DNA of 64,000 nucleotides from assembly GCF_024653915.1 (NCBI RefSeq), contig NZ_JANLGY010000005.1, positions 1 through 64,000 of the forward strand, given 5' to 3'. The DNA comes from Sulfuricaulis sp. GTDB taxonomy: Bacteria > Pseudomonadota > Gammaproteobacteria > Acidiferrobacterales > Sulfurifustaceae. Below, piece after piece: positions 17,044 to 24,798 of this stretch. The notes under the pieces are model-generated. The model saw nothing but the letters and a program-made list of their open reading frames with translations. It did not search any database and was not told the origin of the DNA. Positions within the stretch are counted from its first letter, which is position 1; each line of letters starts with the position of its first letter. A program made the position numbers and the translations under genes.

Positions 17044-18357
17044 ATGAAAACAGATTTCGACATCCTCATCATCGGCGGAGGGCTGGTTGGCGCCAGCCTT
17101 GCCGTGGCCTTGCGCGAGAGCCCGCTGCGCATTGGCGTGATCGAGGCGGTCCCGCTCGCCGCTTCCAGCCAACCCAGTTATGACGATCGCACGCTGGCGC
17201 TGGCCTATGGCTCGAAGCAGATATTCGACAGCATCGGCTGCTGGCGTGACATCGCGCCGGAGGCCACGCCCATCGACCGCATTCACATCTCCGACCGTGG
17301 CCATTTCGGCGTGACGCGCCTGTCGGCTGTCGAGTCCGGAATGCCGGCGCTGGGTTATGTCGTGGCCAACCGTGCGCTCGGGGCTGTCCTGCTGAAGGCC
17401 ATGCAGGCGTCGAAAAACATCGAGTGGCTGTGCCCGGCGGAAATGCGCGAGATAAGTATTGAAGGTGAGTTAGCCACTGTCGTCATTGAAGGGGTTCCTT
17501 CCCCCTTGACGGGGGAAGGACAGGATGGGGGTGGGAAGAATAGAGCACATGCTTCATTACACCCCCACCCTAACCCTCCCCCGTCGAGGGGGAGGGAAAA
17601 AACGCTCAGAGCGCGTCTGGTCATCGCCGCGGACGGCGCGCATTCTGCGGTGCGCGCGGCTCTGGGCATCGAGGCCGAACGCACCGAGTATTGCCAGAGT
17701 GCCATTGTGAGCACGGTCACGGCCGGTGAACCTCACGGCAATACGGCTTATGAGCGTTTCACCGACACCGGCCCGCTGGCCTTGCTGCCGTTGACGGATA
17801 ATCGCTGTGCCGTGGTATGGAGCGCCAATGCCGAAGAAGTGCCGGCCATTACCGGCTGGAGCGATACTGAATTTCTCGCTCAGTTGCAGGACCGTTTCGG
17901 CGACCGGCTCGGGGTTTTCACGCGCCTCGGCAAGCGCACGGCCTATCCGCTCATGCTCACGCGCGTCAAAGAGCAGGTGCGCGAACGTCTCGCGCTCATC
18001 GGCAACGCCGCCCACACGGTGCACCCGGTGGCCGGCCAGGGTTTCAATCTTGGCCTGCGCGACGTGGCGGTCATGGCGGAAATTCTCACGGACACCTTGC
18101 GCCGTGGCGAGGATATCGGCGGCCTTACGGCGCTGCGGCGCTATGCTGACTGGCGCGTGCGCGACAACCGCGTGACGGCAGGCTTCACCAACGGACTCAT
18201 CCGGATTTTTTCCAACAATGCCTTCCCGCTCACGTTCGTGCGCAACGCCGGGCTGATCGCCGTGGATCTGTTGCCGGGCGTCAAGCGCCGTTTTGTGCGC
18301 GTCACCAGCGGCCTGGCCGGCCGGCTCCCGCGCCTCGCGCGCGGCCTCCCCCTGTAA
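17044..18357 (+). CDS. ubiH: Ubiquinone biosynthesis FAD hydroxylase UbiH, with an in-frame repeat insertion
   Basis: 437 aa from the ATG at 17044. It hydroxylates the ring of 2-octaprenyl-6-methoxyphenol in ubiquinone synthesis. The FAD-binding start DILIIGGGLVGASLA, the family DG motif (ADGAHS, 196-201) and GNAAHTVHPVAGQGFNLGLRDV are intact. Residues about 151-186 (with PSPLTGEGQDGGG and HPHPNPPPSRGRE) are foreign to the family: they translate a palindromic intergenic-type repeat that entered the gene without breaking the frame, in a loop just before the DG motif. The gene appears otherwise whole and may still work. Confidence 0.92.
   Translation: MKTDFDILIIGGGLVGASLAVALRESPLRIGVIEAVPLAASSQPSYDDRTLALAYGSKQIFDSIGCWRDIAPEATPIDRIHISDRGHFGVTRLSAVESGMPALGYVVANRALGAVLLKAMQASKNIEWLCPAEMREISIEGELATVVIEGVPSPLTGEGQDGGGKNRAHASLHPHPNPPPSRGREKTLRARLVIAADGAHSAVRAALGIEAERTEYCQSAIVSTVTAGEPHGNTAYERFTDTGPLALLPLTDNRCAVVWSANAEEVPAITGWSDTEFLAQLQDRFGDRLGVFTRLGKRTAYPLMLTRVKEQVRERLALIGNAAHTVHPVAGQGFNLGLRDVAVMAEILTDTLRRGEDIGGLTALRRYADWRVRDNRVTAGFTNGLIRIFSNNAFPLTFVRNAGLIAVDLLPGVKRRFVRVTSGLAGRLPRLARGLPL
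17497..17598. repeat. REP-like palindromic element inside ubiH
   Basis: About 102 bp, a multiple of three. The left half (CCTTCCCCCTTGACGGGGGA, then GGATGGGGGTGGG) and the right half (ACCCCCACCCTAACCCT, then CCCCCGTCGAGGGGGAGGG) are inverted copies of one another, and each half also folds on itself. This is the style of C-rich palindromic repeats usually met between genes. A related element lies after ubiI at 19827-19952. Confidence 0.85.
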
Positions 18358-18366
18358 GATTATTGA

Positions 18367-18591
18367 AACCGCAGATGCACGCAGATAAACGCAGATTGGA
18401 ACACCATGGTTTTATGATTTTGTCTTTAAAGTAGGAGGTATATAAATGAACTTTGAGGAACGTCAGACCATAGCCTTAGAAATAATTGCGAAGTATGTAC
18501 CGTGGATCGCGTTCTCGTTGATGATCATGGTGAGTATCATGGTAGGTAGATTTTTTTCATGAAATCACTTATCCGTTTTCATCTATGGTTC
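18367..18591. repeat. 9-bp-period element (CGCAGAT word) enclosing a microgene
   Basis: The left arm at 18367-18397 has three CGCAGAT units spaced 10 bp, starting AACCGCAGATGCA. The right arm at 18569-18591 is decayed: its inverse reads GAACCATAGATGAAAACGG, matching the left arm with several changes. The 170-bp interior is AT-rich and holds the 38-codon gene at 18446-18562. Confidence 0.6.
18446..18562 (+). CDS. 38-aa predicted single-span membrane microprotein
   Basis: The ATG has a perfect AGGAGG 7 bp upstream, the best ribosome site in this part of the window. The protein has a charged N-terminus (MNFEERQTIALEIIAKY) and then one hydrophobic segment (VPWIAFSLMIMVSIMVG) ending RFFS. Base composition is far more AT-rich than ubiH and ubiI on either side. 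I do not recognise the family. The perfect ribosome site and clean membrane helix argue that it is expressed. Confidence 0.6.
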   Translation: MNFEERQTIALEIIAKYVPWIAFSLMIMVSIMVGRFFS

Positions 18592-18601
18592 CGTAGTTAA
18601 T

Positions 18602-19816
18602 ATGAAATCTTCATACGACATCGTGATCGTTGGTGGCGGCATGGTCGGCGCGGCGCTCGCCTGCGCCTTGGGAAATTCATCACTCAAGGTAGCGCTGCTC
18701 GACCGCACGCCCGCGCCACCGTCAACGGACAAGGAATACGACCTGCGCGTCAGCGCTATCACATGGGCTTCGCGCGCCCTGTTCGAGAACCTCGGCGTTT
18801 GGGAAGGCATGGAACGGCGGCGCGCCGCGCCGGTGCGGGAGATGCAAGTGTGGAGCGGTGAAGGCAGCGGTTCGATTCACTTCAATGCTGCCGAGATCGG
18901 CGAAGCGGCGCTGTCCTGGATCATCGAGAACAATGTAATCCAGTCGGCCCTGATCGAACGCCTGCACCAGTTCACCAACGTCCATTACCTTTGCCCGGTC
19001 GAGATCGCCGACATCACGCTCGCGGATAACGGCGCCGTTGTCACGCTCAAGGACGGCCGCAGCCTGAATGCGAAACTGCTGGTGGGCGCCGACGGTGCCG
19101 ATTCGGTGGTACGGCACGCAGCCGCTATCGAAACCCAATCGCTTAATCTGCACCAGAAAGGCATCGTCGCCACGGTCACGACCGAAAAACCGCACGAAGC
19201 CACGGCGCGCCAGCGCTTTCTTGCCACCGGGCCGCTGGCCTTCCTGCCGCTTGGCGAAGCGCACACCTGTTCCATTGTCTGGTCGGCCGACACGGCGCGG
19301 GCTGATCATCTGACTGCGCTCGATGATGTGGCTTTTATTGCGGAATTGCAGAAATCTTTCGGCGATTCCCTGGGGTTGATTCAGAAGATCAGCCCACGCG
19401 CCGCTTTCCCCTTGGCGCTGTCCCATGCCAAGGCCTACACCGCGCCGCACTTGGCCCTGGTCGGCGATGCCGCGCACACGGTGCATCCGCTCGCTGGGCA
19501 GGGCGTGAACCTGGGTTTCCTGGATGCCGCCACGCTGGCTGAAGTCCTGCTCGATGCCGCCGCGAAGCAGAAGGACATCGGCGCGCATGAAGTGCTGCGG
19601 CGCTACGAGCGCTGGCGCAAGGGCGATAACCTCGCGATGGTTTCCATCACGGGCGGGTTCAAATATCTTTTTGGCAATGAGCTGCCGGTCGTCAGCCAGT
19701 TGCGGAATTGGGGGTTGGATCTCACCAATGCCGCGACGCCGATCAAGAATTTAATTATGAGAAGGGCTAGTGGGCTGGAAGGGGATTTACCGAAATTGAC
19801 GCGCCGAGCGCTGTGA
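18602..19816 (+). CDS. ubiI: UbiH/UbiF/VisC family FAD hydroxylase, probably UbiI
   Basis: 404 aa. It has the FAD fingerprint DIVIVGGGMVGAALA, GADGADSVVRHAA as DG motif, and GDAAHTVHPLAGQGVNLGFLDA near residue 285. Order after ubiH matches E. coli ubiI (visC), which C5-hydroxylates the ubiquinone precursor. UbiF or a broader-range paralog cannot be ruled out by reading alone. The start (ATG at 18602) has only a weak ribosome site. Confidence 0.88.
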   Translation: MKSSYDIVIVGGGMVGAALACALGNSSLKVALLDRTPAPPSTDKEYDLRVSAITWASRALFENLGVWEGMERRRAAPVREMQVWSGEGSGSIHFNAAEIGEAALSWIIENNVIQSALIERLHQFTNVHYLCPVEIADITLADNGAVVTLKDGRSLNAKLLVGADGADSVVRHAAAIETQSLNLHQKGIVATVTTEKPHEATARQRFLATGPLAFLPLGEAHTCSIVWSADTARADHLTALDDVAFIAELQKSFGDSLGLIQKISPRAAFPLALSHAKAYTAPHLALVGDAAHTVHPLAGQGVNLGFLDAATLAEVLLDAAAKQKDIGAHEVLRRYERWRKGDNLAMVSITGGFKYLFGNELPVVSQLRNWGLDLTNAATPIKNLIMRRASGLEGDLPKLTRRAL

Positions 19817-19826
19817 CTCTTTTTTA

Positions 19827-19952
19827 TCCCCTCTCTCCCCTTGCGGGGGGGGGTGAGGCGGAGTTGTCGTGAACACACTTAACGTGTGTTCACGCCGCCG
19901 AACGGGTGCAAGTGGTTTTCTTGCACCCCGGCGGGAACGAGGGAGAGGGGGA
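19827..19952. repeat. Multi-hairpin C-rich repeat element after ubiI
   Basis: Outer arms TCCCCTCTCTCCCC and GAGGGAGAGGGGGA face each other across about 100 bp. Inside stand two more hairpins: a perfect 11-bp stem CGTGAACACAC/GTGTGTTCACG around TTAAC, and a 9-bp stem GGGTGCAAG/CTTGCACCC. Together they would fold like a three-armed cross. It begins 10 bp after the ubiI stop and may also serve to end transcription. Confidence 0.7.
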
Positions 19953-20175
19953 ATATTATTTTTTGTCGAGTGGGCTTCGCCTGCGTTAGTGGTTCACTCA
20001 ACTAGCCTTGCAGGGTTTGTCGGATCGGTTAATACTGCATCGCCATACCGAGTTATGACCTAAGCGTCTGACGGCAAGGACTTAATGCAACCCATCTCCG
20101 TCAAGTTAGACGTCACGGGGCCAGGTTATACGTCAGAAAGTGACGTCTAAATTACGTTAGGCAGCGGAGAAGAAG

Positions 20176-20427
20176 ATGATCATGTCGGGAACTGAGCTGC
20201 TTGATTTACTCCAATGGCCGGCCATGCTCGCGACGCTCATCGCTGCATGGCTCGTCGGATCCTCATCGAAGCCGAAGCGCAATTCCGGCTTTTGGTGGTT
20301 TATAGCAAGCAACGTGCTGTGGGCTATTTGGGGATGGCATGCTCATGCCTATGCACTCATCGTTCTTCAGGCGGGACTCTTCGCTCTCAACATTCGCGGA
20401 GCCAAGAAGAGTGAACCTGCTGCCTAA
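20176..20427 (+). CDS. 83-aa cassette-borne small membrane protein
   Basis: GGAGAAGAAG leads straight into the ATG. The protein has three predicted membrane stretches (LQWPAMLATLIAAWLVG, FWWFIASNVLWAIWGW and AYALIVLQAGLFALNI) parted by a basic loop SSSKPKRNSG, and a polar tail. The NVLWAIWGW pattern is seen in other small membrane proteins of unknown role. Integron cassettes often carry such short membrane proteins. No function is assigned. Confidence 0.75.
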   Translation: MIMSGTELLDLLQWPAMLATLIAAWLVGSSSKPKRNSGFWWFIASNVLWAIWGWHAHAYALIVLQAGLFALNIRGAKKSEPAA

Positions 20428-20490
20428 CCCGGCGCTGCAGCCGACGGGACACGCCTTCGGCGCGCCCGCGGCTGAGCTTGGTCGTTCGCC
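20422..20490 (+). other. attC-like recombination site (69 bp)
   Basis: GCCTAAC (fits RYYYAAC) opens the site and GTTCGCC closes it. Between them GCTGCAGCCGACGGG pairs imperfectly with CCCGCGGCTGAGC, leaving the unpaired bases expected of an attC hairpin. The closing box departs from GTTRRRY, as expected where the last cassette of an array joins chromosomal DNA. Confidence 0.7.
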
Positions 20491-20646
20491 AGACATGAGA
20501 AATTAACCCGCCCGCGGTGCGGGGAACCGCAAGTAAATACGCCACCGTAGGCGGCTCGACTAAATGAAAAAGCGATGAAAGACTACAAATACCTCGCTTC
20601 CCGTGATAATCAACAACCCCAGGGGAAATCCCGGGAGAAGGAAACC

Positions 20647-21102
20647 ATGAACTATATCGCGCGTCCGGCGTGGCTGAACCAGTGGTGGCAGATCGGCGTC
20701 ATGTTCCTGATGCCGGTTGTGTTCGTTCTGGCCTATCTCAAGGGCCATCAGTATTTCTCGCCCGAGAACCTGCGGGTGGTTTACGTGGTGATCGTGGCGG
20801 TGTTCGTCTATCTGATCGCCGTCGTGGTTTACCGGCGCTATTCCTGGGCCTACTCCATCAATGGCGAGACCATCGAAAGCCGCGAGGGGCTGATCGCGCG
20901 CAAGGTGAAATCCATTCGCATCCGGGACCTGCGCAATATCAACGTGAACCAGACGCTGTTCCAGCGGATCGTGAGCGTGGGCGATGTGGAGTTTTCCAGT
21001 GCCGGGGGCAGCGGGATTGAAGTGACCTTCCGCGGCGTGGACGACCCTCTGGAGGTCAAGGCGCAAGCCCAGCGCATGCAGGGCAAGACTTCGGGCGATT
21101 GA
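20647..21102 (+). CDS. PH-domain membrane protein (bacterial PH, YdbT-like)
   Basis: 151 aa from the ATG at 20647, preceded by GAGAAGGA; an ATG at 20575 would add 24 polar residues. Two membrane spans (about 15-35 and 46-66 of the short form) precede a bPH2-type domain with YSINGETIESREGLIARKVKSIRIRDLRNINV. Such proteins have no known enzyme activity and may organise membrane complexes. It stands alone after the cassette. Confidence 0.8.
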   Translation: MNYIARPAWLNQWWQIGVMFLMPVVFVLAYLKGHQYFSPENLRVVYVVIVAVFVYLIAVVVYRRYSWAYSINGETIESREGLIARKVKSIRIRDLRNINVNQTLFQRIVSVGDVEFSSAGGSGIEVTFRGVDDPLEVKAQAQRMQGKTSGD

Positions 21103-21254
21103 TCAATCCGGCGTGATCAATGATCGCGCCGTGCCAGCCGCCGGATCCCGTGGCGCAGCTCTTTCGGAGACGGTGGCAGAGCGCCCAAAGAAACTTCGCT
21201 CATTGCGGCTACTGCGCCCATTGCCGAAGGAGCGTTCGCCTCGGGCACTGGGCG

Positions 21255-22199
21255 CTAGCGCGAGTAACCCCAGCTGTCTTTCAGATACGCATCGAGCCCG
21301 GCGAACTCTTCCTTGCTGGCATACGCCAATCCCTTTTCGCCGCCGTAGGCCGAGACCAGTCGGGAAACCGCCGGCGAACCCTCTTGGGACATCAACGCCG
21401 CGGCGATCAGCGCCTGATCCTGGGTGGTGATGCGCGGACCAGCCGAGAACGCCTGGTTCGGCAGTGTCTTGGTCGTGTACACGACACGCACGACGTTTTC
21501 GTGGTTGGAAAATTTCTTCAGGCTCGCCATGGGCACGATGGCGGCCGTGCATTTTTTCTCGAATGCCACCGCCTCATACGCCTTGTTCCAGCCAATGCTG
21601 TTGATGATCAGCGGTTGGCGCGCCGGATTGTCGAACTGCTCAAGAACGCTGAGTGTGCCCAGGTTGGGCGGGTCCATGCCGCACACCTTCTGCCCGGCGA
21701 GCTGCTTGAGTTCCGTGATGCGTTTTTCGTCCTTGCGTACCACGACGACGAAGGCGTGCTCGCCCGCCACTTTCACCAGCGCGCTGTGGCGCAGATGCGA
21801 AATGCGCCAGCTGTTGAAGTGCGGTCCGTCAAACACCAGGTCGTAACTGCCGCGCTGCATCTCGGTTTGGTAGGTGAGCCAGTCTTTCGGATAGCGATAG
21901 ACAATCGTCTTGTTGGTTATGCGCGAGAGATACTCGGCGATCGGCTGATAGGTGCGCAGCGCGTCTTCCTCGGTTTCGCGCGGCGGGGCGCTGAACACCA
22001 GCACATTGTCGGCGCCGGCCGGCAGGCCGCGTGCGACGCCCTCGAGTGACGGGCGACTGGTAGTGGATTCCGGTGGCGCGAAGGAGGTCTTGCGCGCACC
22101 GGGGGCCTGCTCCGCGGCACTGACGCCCGCGGCAAACAACAACGCGCCCAGCGAAACCGCGCTGGTGGTGTTTATAATTTTTTTGCTGAATCCGGACAC
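21255..22199 (-). CDS. PhnD-like periplasmic substrate-binding protein, copy 1
   Basis: 314 aa with an N-terminal signal (TTSAVSLGALLFAAGVSAAE). The fold of phosphonate/phosphite-type binding proteins is marked by FSAPPRETEEDALRTYQPIAEYL, YDLVFDGPHFNSWRI and DPPNLGTLSVLEQFDNP. It is a clear paralog of the next gene. No ABC permease or ATPase gene is nearby, so it is an orphan binding protein; its ligand is unknown. It may sense rather than import. Confidence 0.85.
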   Translation of the reverse strand: MSGFSKKIINTTSAVSLGALLFAAGVSAAEQAPGARKTSFAPPESTTSRPSLEGVARGLPAGADNVLVFSAPPRETEEDALRTYQPIAEYLSRITNKTIVYRYPKDWLTYQTEMQRGSYDLVFDGPHFNSWRISHLRHSALVKVAGEHAFVVVVRKDEKRITELKQLAGQKVCGMDPPNLGTLSVLEQFDNPARQPLIINSIGWNKAYEAVAFEKKCTAAIVPMASLKKFSNHENVVRVVYTTKTLPNQAFSAGPRITTQDQALIAAALMSQEGSPAVSRLVSAYGGEKGLAYASKEEFAGLDAYLKDSWGYSR

Positions 22200-22263
22200 G
22201 AGACCTCCTTGTTAAACGAGTAGTTAAATCCTGAACGGGTTTACCGGCAGTGCGCGGCGCGCC

Positions 22264-23205
22264 TCAGTAGTAACCCCATTCGTTGCGAAGAAATTCCGCC
22301 AGACCTTGATATTCCTGATTGTTGGCGAGGGCAAAGCTTTCACCGACTTTGTAGGCGGTGCGAAGTTTTTCCGTCGGAACGGCGGCGTCCGGCGAGGCCA
22401 GCGCCTGCGCTATCCGCGTTTGGTCTTCCAGTGACACACGCGGTCCGGCGGAGAATGCCTGGTTCGGCATGGCCTGGGTCTTGAAGACGACGCGGGTCAA
22501 GCCGGTCTTGTCGTATTTCTTCAGGTTGAGCGCCGGCAGCACGCCGCCCACGCACTTGCCGCTGACGACACCCTCGTATATTTGCTCCCAGCCCTTGGTA
22601 TTGATGATCACCGGCTGGCGTGAGGGGTTGTCAAACTGGCTGAGCAGTACCAGCGTCCCGAGATTCGGTGGCGCGTGGGTGCAGAAGGTACGGCCCGCCA
22701 GCTGCTGAACGTTCTGGAACGATGTCTTGTCTTTTCTGACGATGACGGTGAATTCATGACGCTCGGGAATTTTCACCAGAATGTTGTGGCTCTGCTTTTC
22801 CATGCGGTAGCTGTTGAAATGCGGTCCATCAAAGATGATGTCGTAGCCACCCTTGAGCATCTCCGTGCGGTACACGCCCCACGTTCCCGGATTCTTGTAG
22901 CGGACCTTCTTGCCGATGGCCTGGCTGAGGTAAGCGGCCACCGGCTGATACATTTCCGTGCTGGCTTCCGCCGATTCGCGCGGCGGAGCGGTGAAGATCA
23001 GGGCATCCTGTTCTTCGATAATACGTTCCGGCAGGGTCTGTTTGGCTGGCGCGGGCGCCGATTGGGTGAAGACGACTTTCTTGATGGCGGCGGCGATGGC
23101 TTGCATCGGCGCCATTTTCTCGCCGGACGAATCCGCCGCCAGTGACGGCGCAAAGGCGAGGGAAAACACAACCAGTGAAACTACCACGGTGGACTTGATG
23201 TTCAT
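22264..23205 (-). CDS. PhnD-like periplasmic substrate-binding protein, copy 2
   Basis: 313 aa from the ATG at 23205, placed 7 bp after AGGAG. A signal peptide ends at SLAADSS. It shares FTAPPRESAEASTEMYQPVAAYL, YDIIFDGPHFNSYRM, PPNLGTLVLLSQFDNPSRQPVIIN and the ending EWGYY with copy 1, so this is a tandem duplication with wide divergence. Copies read in the same direction with 64 bp between. Ligand and partner are unknown. Confidence 0.85.
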   Translation of the reverse strand: MNIKSTVVVSLVVFSLAFAPSLAADSSGEKMAPMQAIAAAIKKVVFTQSAPAPAKQTLPERIIEEQDALIFTAPPRESAEASTEMYQPVAAYLSQAIGKKVRYKNPGTWGVYRTEMLKGGYDIIFDGPHFNSYRMEKQSHNILVKIPERHEFTVIVRKDKTSFQNVQQLAGRTFCTHAPPNLGTLVLLSQFDNPSRQPVIINTKGWEQIYEGVVSGKCVGGVLPALNLKKYDKTGLTRVVFKTQAMPNQAFSAGPRVSLEDQTRIAQALASPDAAVPTEKLRTAYKVGESFALANNQEYQGLAEFLRNEWGYY

Positions 23206-23524
23206 CACAACTCTCCTTGTTGCACCCGCTTCCCCAACCGCTGATGCTTTTCAACTGCGTGACAATTCACGACAGTGAATGCGATCTATATAGGAAGGAG
23301 AGCCTAGCGCGGGTTTGCTCCAAATCCAGTGACCATTTTTGGCATATCCTCCAGACCGACAAGCGGCCGTTTTAATTTCGCCAGCGGTCATGCAACCGGT
23401 CAGAACGCCGCTTTAATTAATCCTTGTCGTATCAGGAATACCGTGCGTCAAATCCCGAGGGATAATTAAATATATTCGGGTTCCGCGTGCAGGGTTTTCG
23501 GGTTGGTTGGCAACAGGGAAGGTA
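23206..23524. other. Divergent promoter region between the PhnD-like genes and chrA
   Basis: About 320 bp without a gene. It holds a short inverted repeat ATTCAC/GTGAAT near 23265-23280 next to CTATATAGG, a possible -10 region for the binding-protein genes. The rest, including the AT-rich part before chrA, shows nothing I can name. Confidence 0.4.
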
Positions 23525-24736
23525 ATGAAAGCTACGCATCGTCATTCTGATTCTGTTTCCCCGGAACTTTCCCTGTCCTCCATTTTCTGGCTTTTTTTCC
23601 GCATCGCCTGCACCAGCTTCGGCGGCTTCATGGCCATGATCTCGGTGGTCGAGAACGTGGTGGTGGAACGCAAAAAACTGCTCTCGCACCAGACCATGCT
23701 CGACGGCATCTCGCTGGCCTCGATGCTTCCCGGACCGGTCGCGGTCAATGTTTGCACTTACGTGGGTTACCGACTGCGCGGACGTGCCGGTGCACTGGTG
23801 GCCGCGACGGCCGCGATCCTGCCGGCCTTCGTGCTGGTGGTGGTGTTGTCGGCCGCCTATTTCCGCTGGGGCCAAATCCCGGTGGTAAGCAAACTATTCA
23901 TGGGCTTCATTCCGGCGGTGGCGGCGGTGATTGTGGCCGCGGCGTGGAACATGAGCCGGAAATCATTAATCGGTCTGCGTGAAGAGGCGATCGCCATTGT
24001 CGCCTTCGTGGCGCTGCTCGGCATTGGCGGTTTCTACAGCACACTGGGAATCATTATTGGCGGCGGCATCATTGGCTGGCTGCTGTTCCGGACCGACCGG
24101 GAATCGCCCTCACAACCAGACAAGAAACGAAATACGTCCGGTGGAACACAATTCAACGCCAATGCCCTGCTGCTGAGCTCCATGCCGATGGTTCAGATTC
24201 CGTGGTGGAGCGTCGACCCCGCCATCCTGATGAAGCTGTTCAGTGTGTTCGCCGGCATGAGCTTGATGCTCTTCGGCGGCGGCTACGTGTTCATCCCGCT
24301 GATCCAGGAAATTGTCGTGACCAAGCAGCAATGGGTGACAACGCAGGAATTCATTGACGGCATCGCGCTGGGACAGATCACCCCCGGCCCGATACTCGTG
24401 AGCGCGGCGTTCATCGGGCTCAAGGTCGCGGGGCTGGCTGGAGCGGTGGTCGCCACCGTGGCCATCTTCGCCCCCCCGGCGCTGCTGATGGTCGCGGCCT
24501 CCGGCGTTTTTGACCGTCTGCAGCGTTCCAGCGCCATTCAGGCGGCCTTGCGTGGCGTGCGCCCGGCGGTGATCGGCATGATCTTCGCCGCTGCCGTGGT
24601 AGTGGGGCGGACCGCGGCGCCGGTATGGTATTCGATCGCCATTTTTGCGATCGCGTTATACGCGCTGATTCGTTTTCGCGTGGAGGCGGTGTGGGTTATC
24701 CCGGCCGCCGGTCTCGCGGGATGGTGGCTGTATTGA
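23525..24736 (+). CDS. chrA: Chromate transporter, two-domain ChrA
   Basis: 403 aa from the ATG at 23525, with AGGGAAGG upstream. Two CHR domains are visible: the first with FRIACTSFGGFMAMI and SMLPGPVAVNVCTYVGY, the second with FAGMSLMLFGGGYVFIPLIQ and GQITPGPILVSAAFIG. Between them lies a charged linker (about 190-220). ChrA exports chromate and may handle related oxyanions. It is not next to chrB or other known chromate genes. Confidence 0.88.
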   Translation: MKATHRHSDSVSPELSLSSIFWLFFRIACTSFGGFMAMISVVENVVVERKKLLSHQTMLDGISLASMLPGPVAVNVCTYVGYRLRGRAGALVAATAAILPAFVLVVVLSAAYFRWGQIPVVSKLFMGFIPAVAAVIVAAAWNMSRKSLIGLREEAIAIVAFVALLGIGGFYSTLGIIIGGGIIGWLLFRTDRESPSQPDKKRNTSGGTQFNANALLLSSMPMVQIPWWSVDPAILMKLFSVFAGMSLMLFGGGYVFIPLIQEIVVTKQQWVTTQEFIDGIALGQITPGPILVSAAFIGLKVAGLAGAVVATVAIFAPPALLMVAASGVFDRLQRSSAIQAALRGVRPAVIGMIFAAAVVVGRTAAPVWYSIAIFAIALYALIRFRVEAVWVIPAAGLAGWWLY

Positions 24737-24798
24737 GATGTGGCGCATCGCGGGTGCGATGTCTTTAAACAGGAAGTGTGGTTACAGGAGTGATTGCC

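Larger units (their letters stand above)
20156..20490 (+). mobile_element. Integron-type gene cassette without nearby integrase
   Basis: The stretch runs from a GTTAGGC core site (fits GTTRRRY) to the attC-like end at 20490, with a single short gene in between whose stop codon lies inside the GCCTAAC box. That is the layout of a mobile gene cassette. Upstream, 20056-20110 (GACCTAAGCGTCTGACGG facing CCGTCAAGTTAGAC) may be the attC of an earlier cassette. No integrase gene is in the window. Confidence 0.65.
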
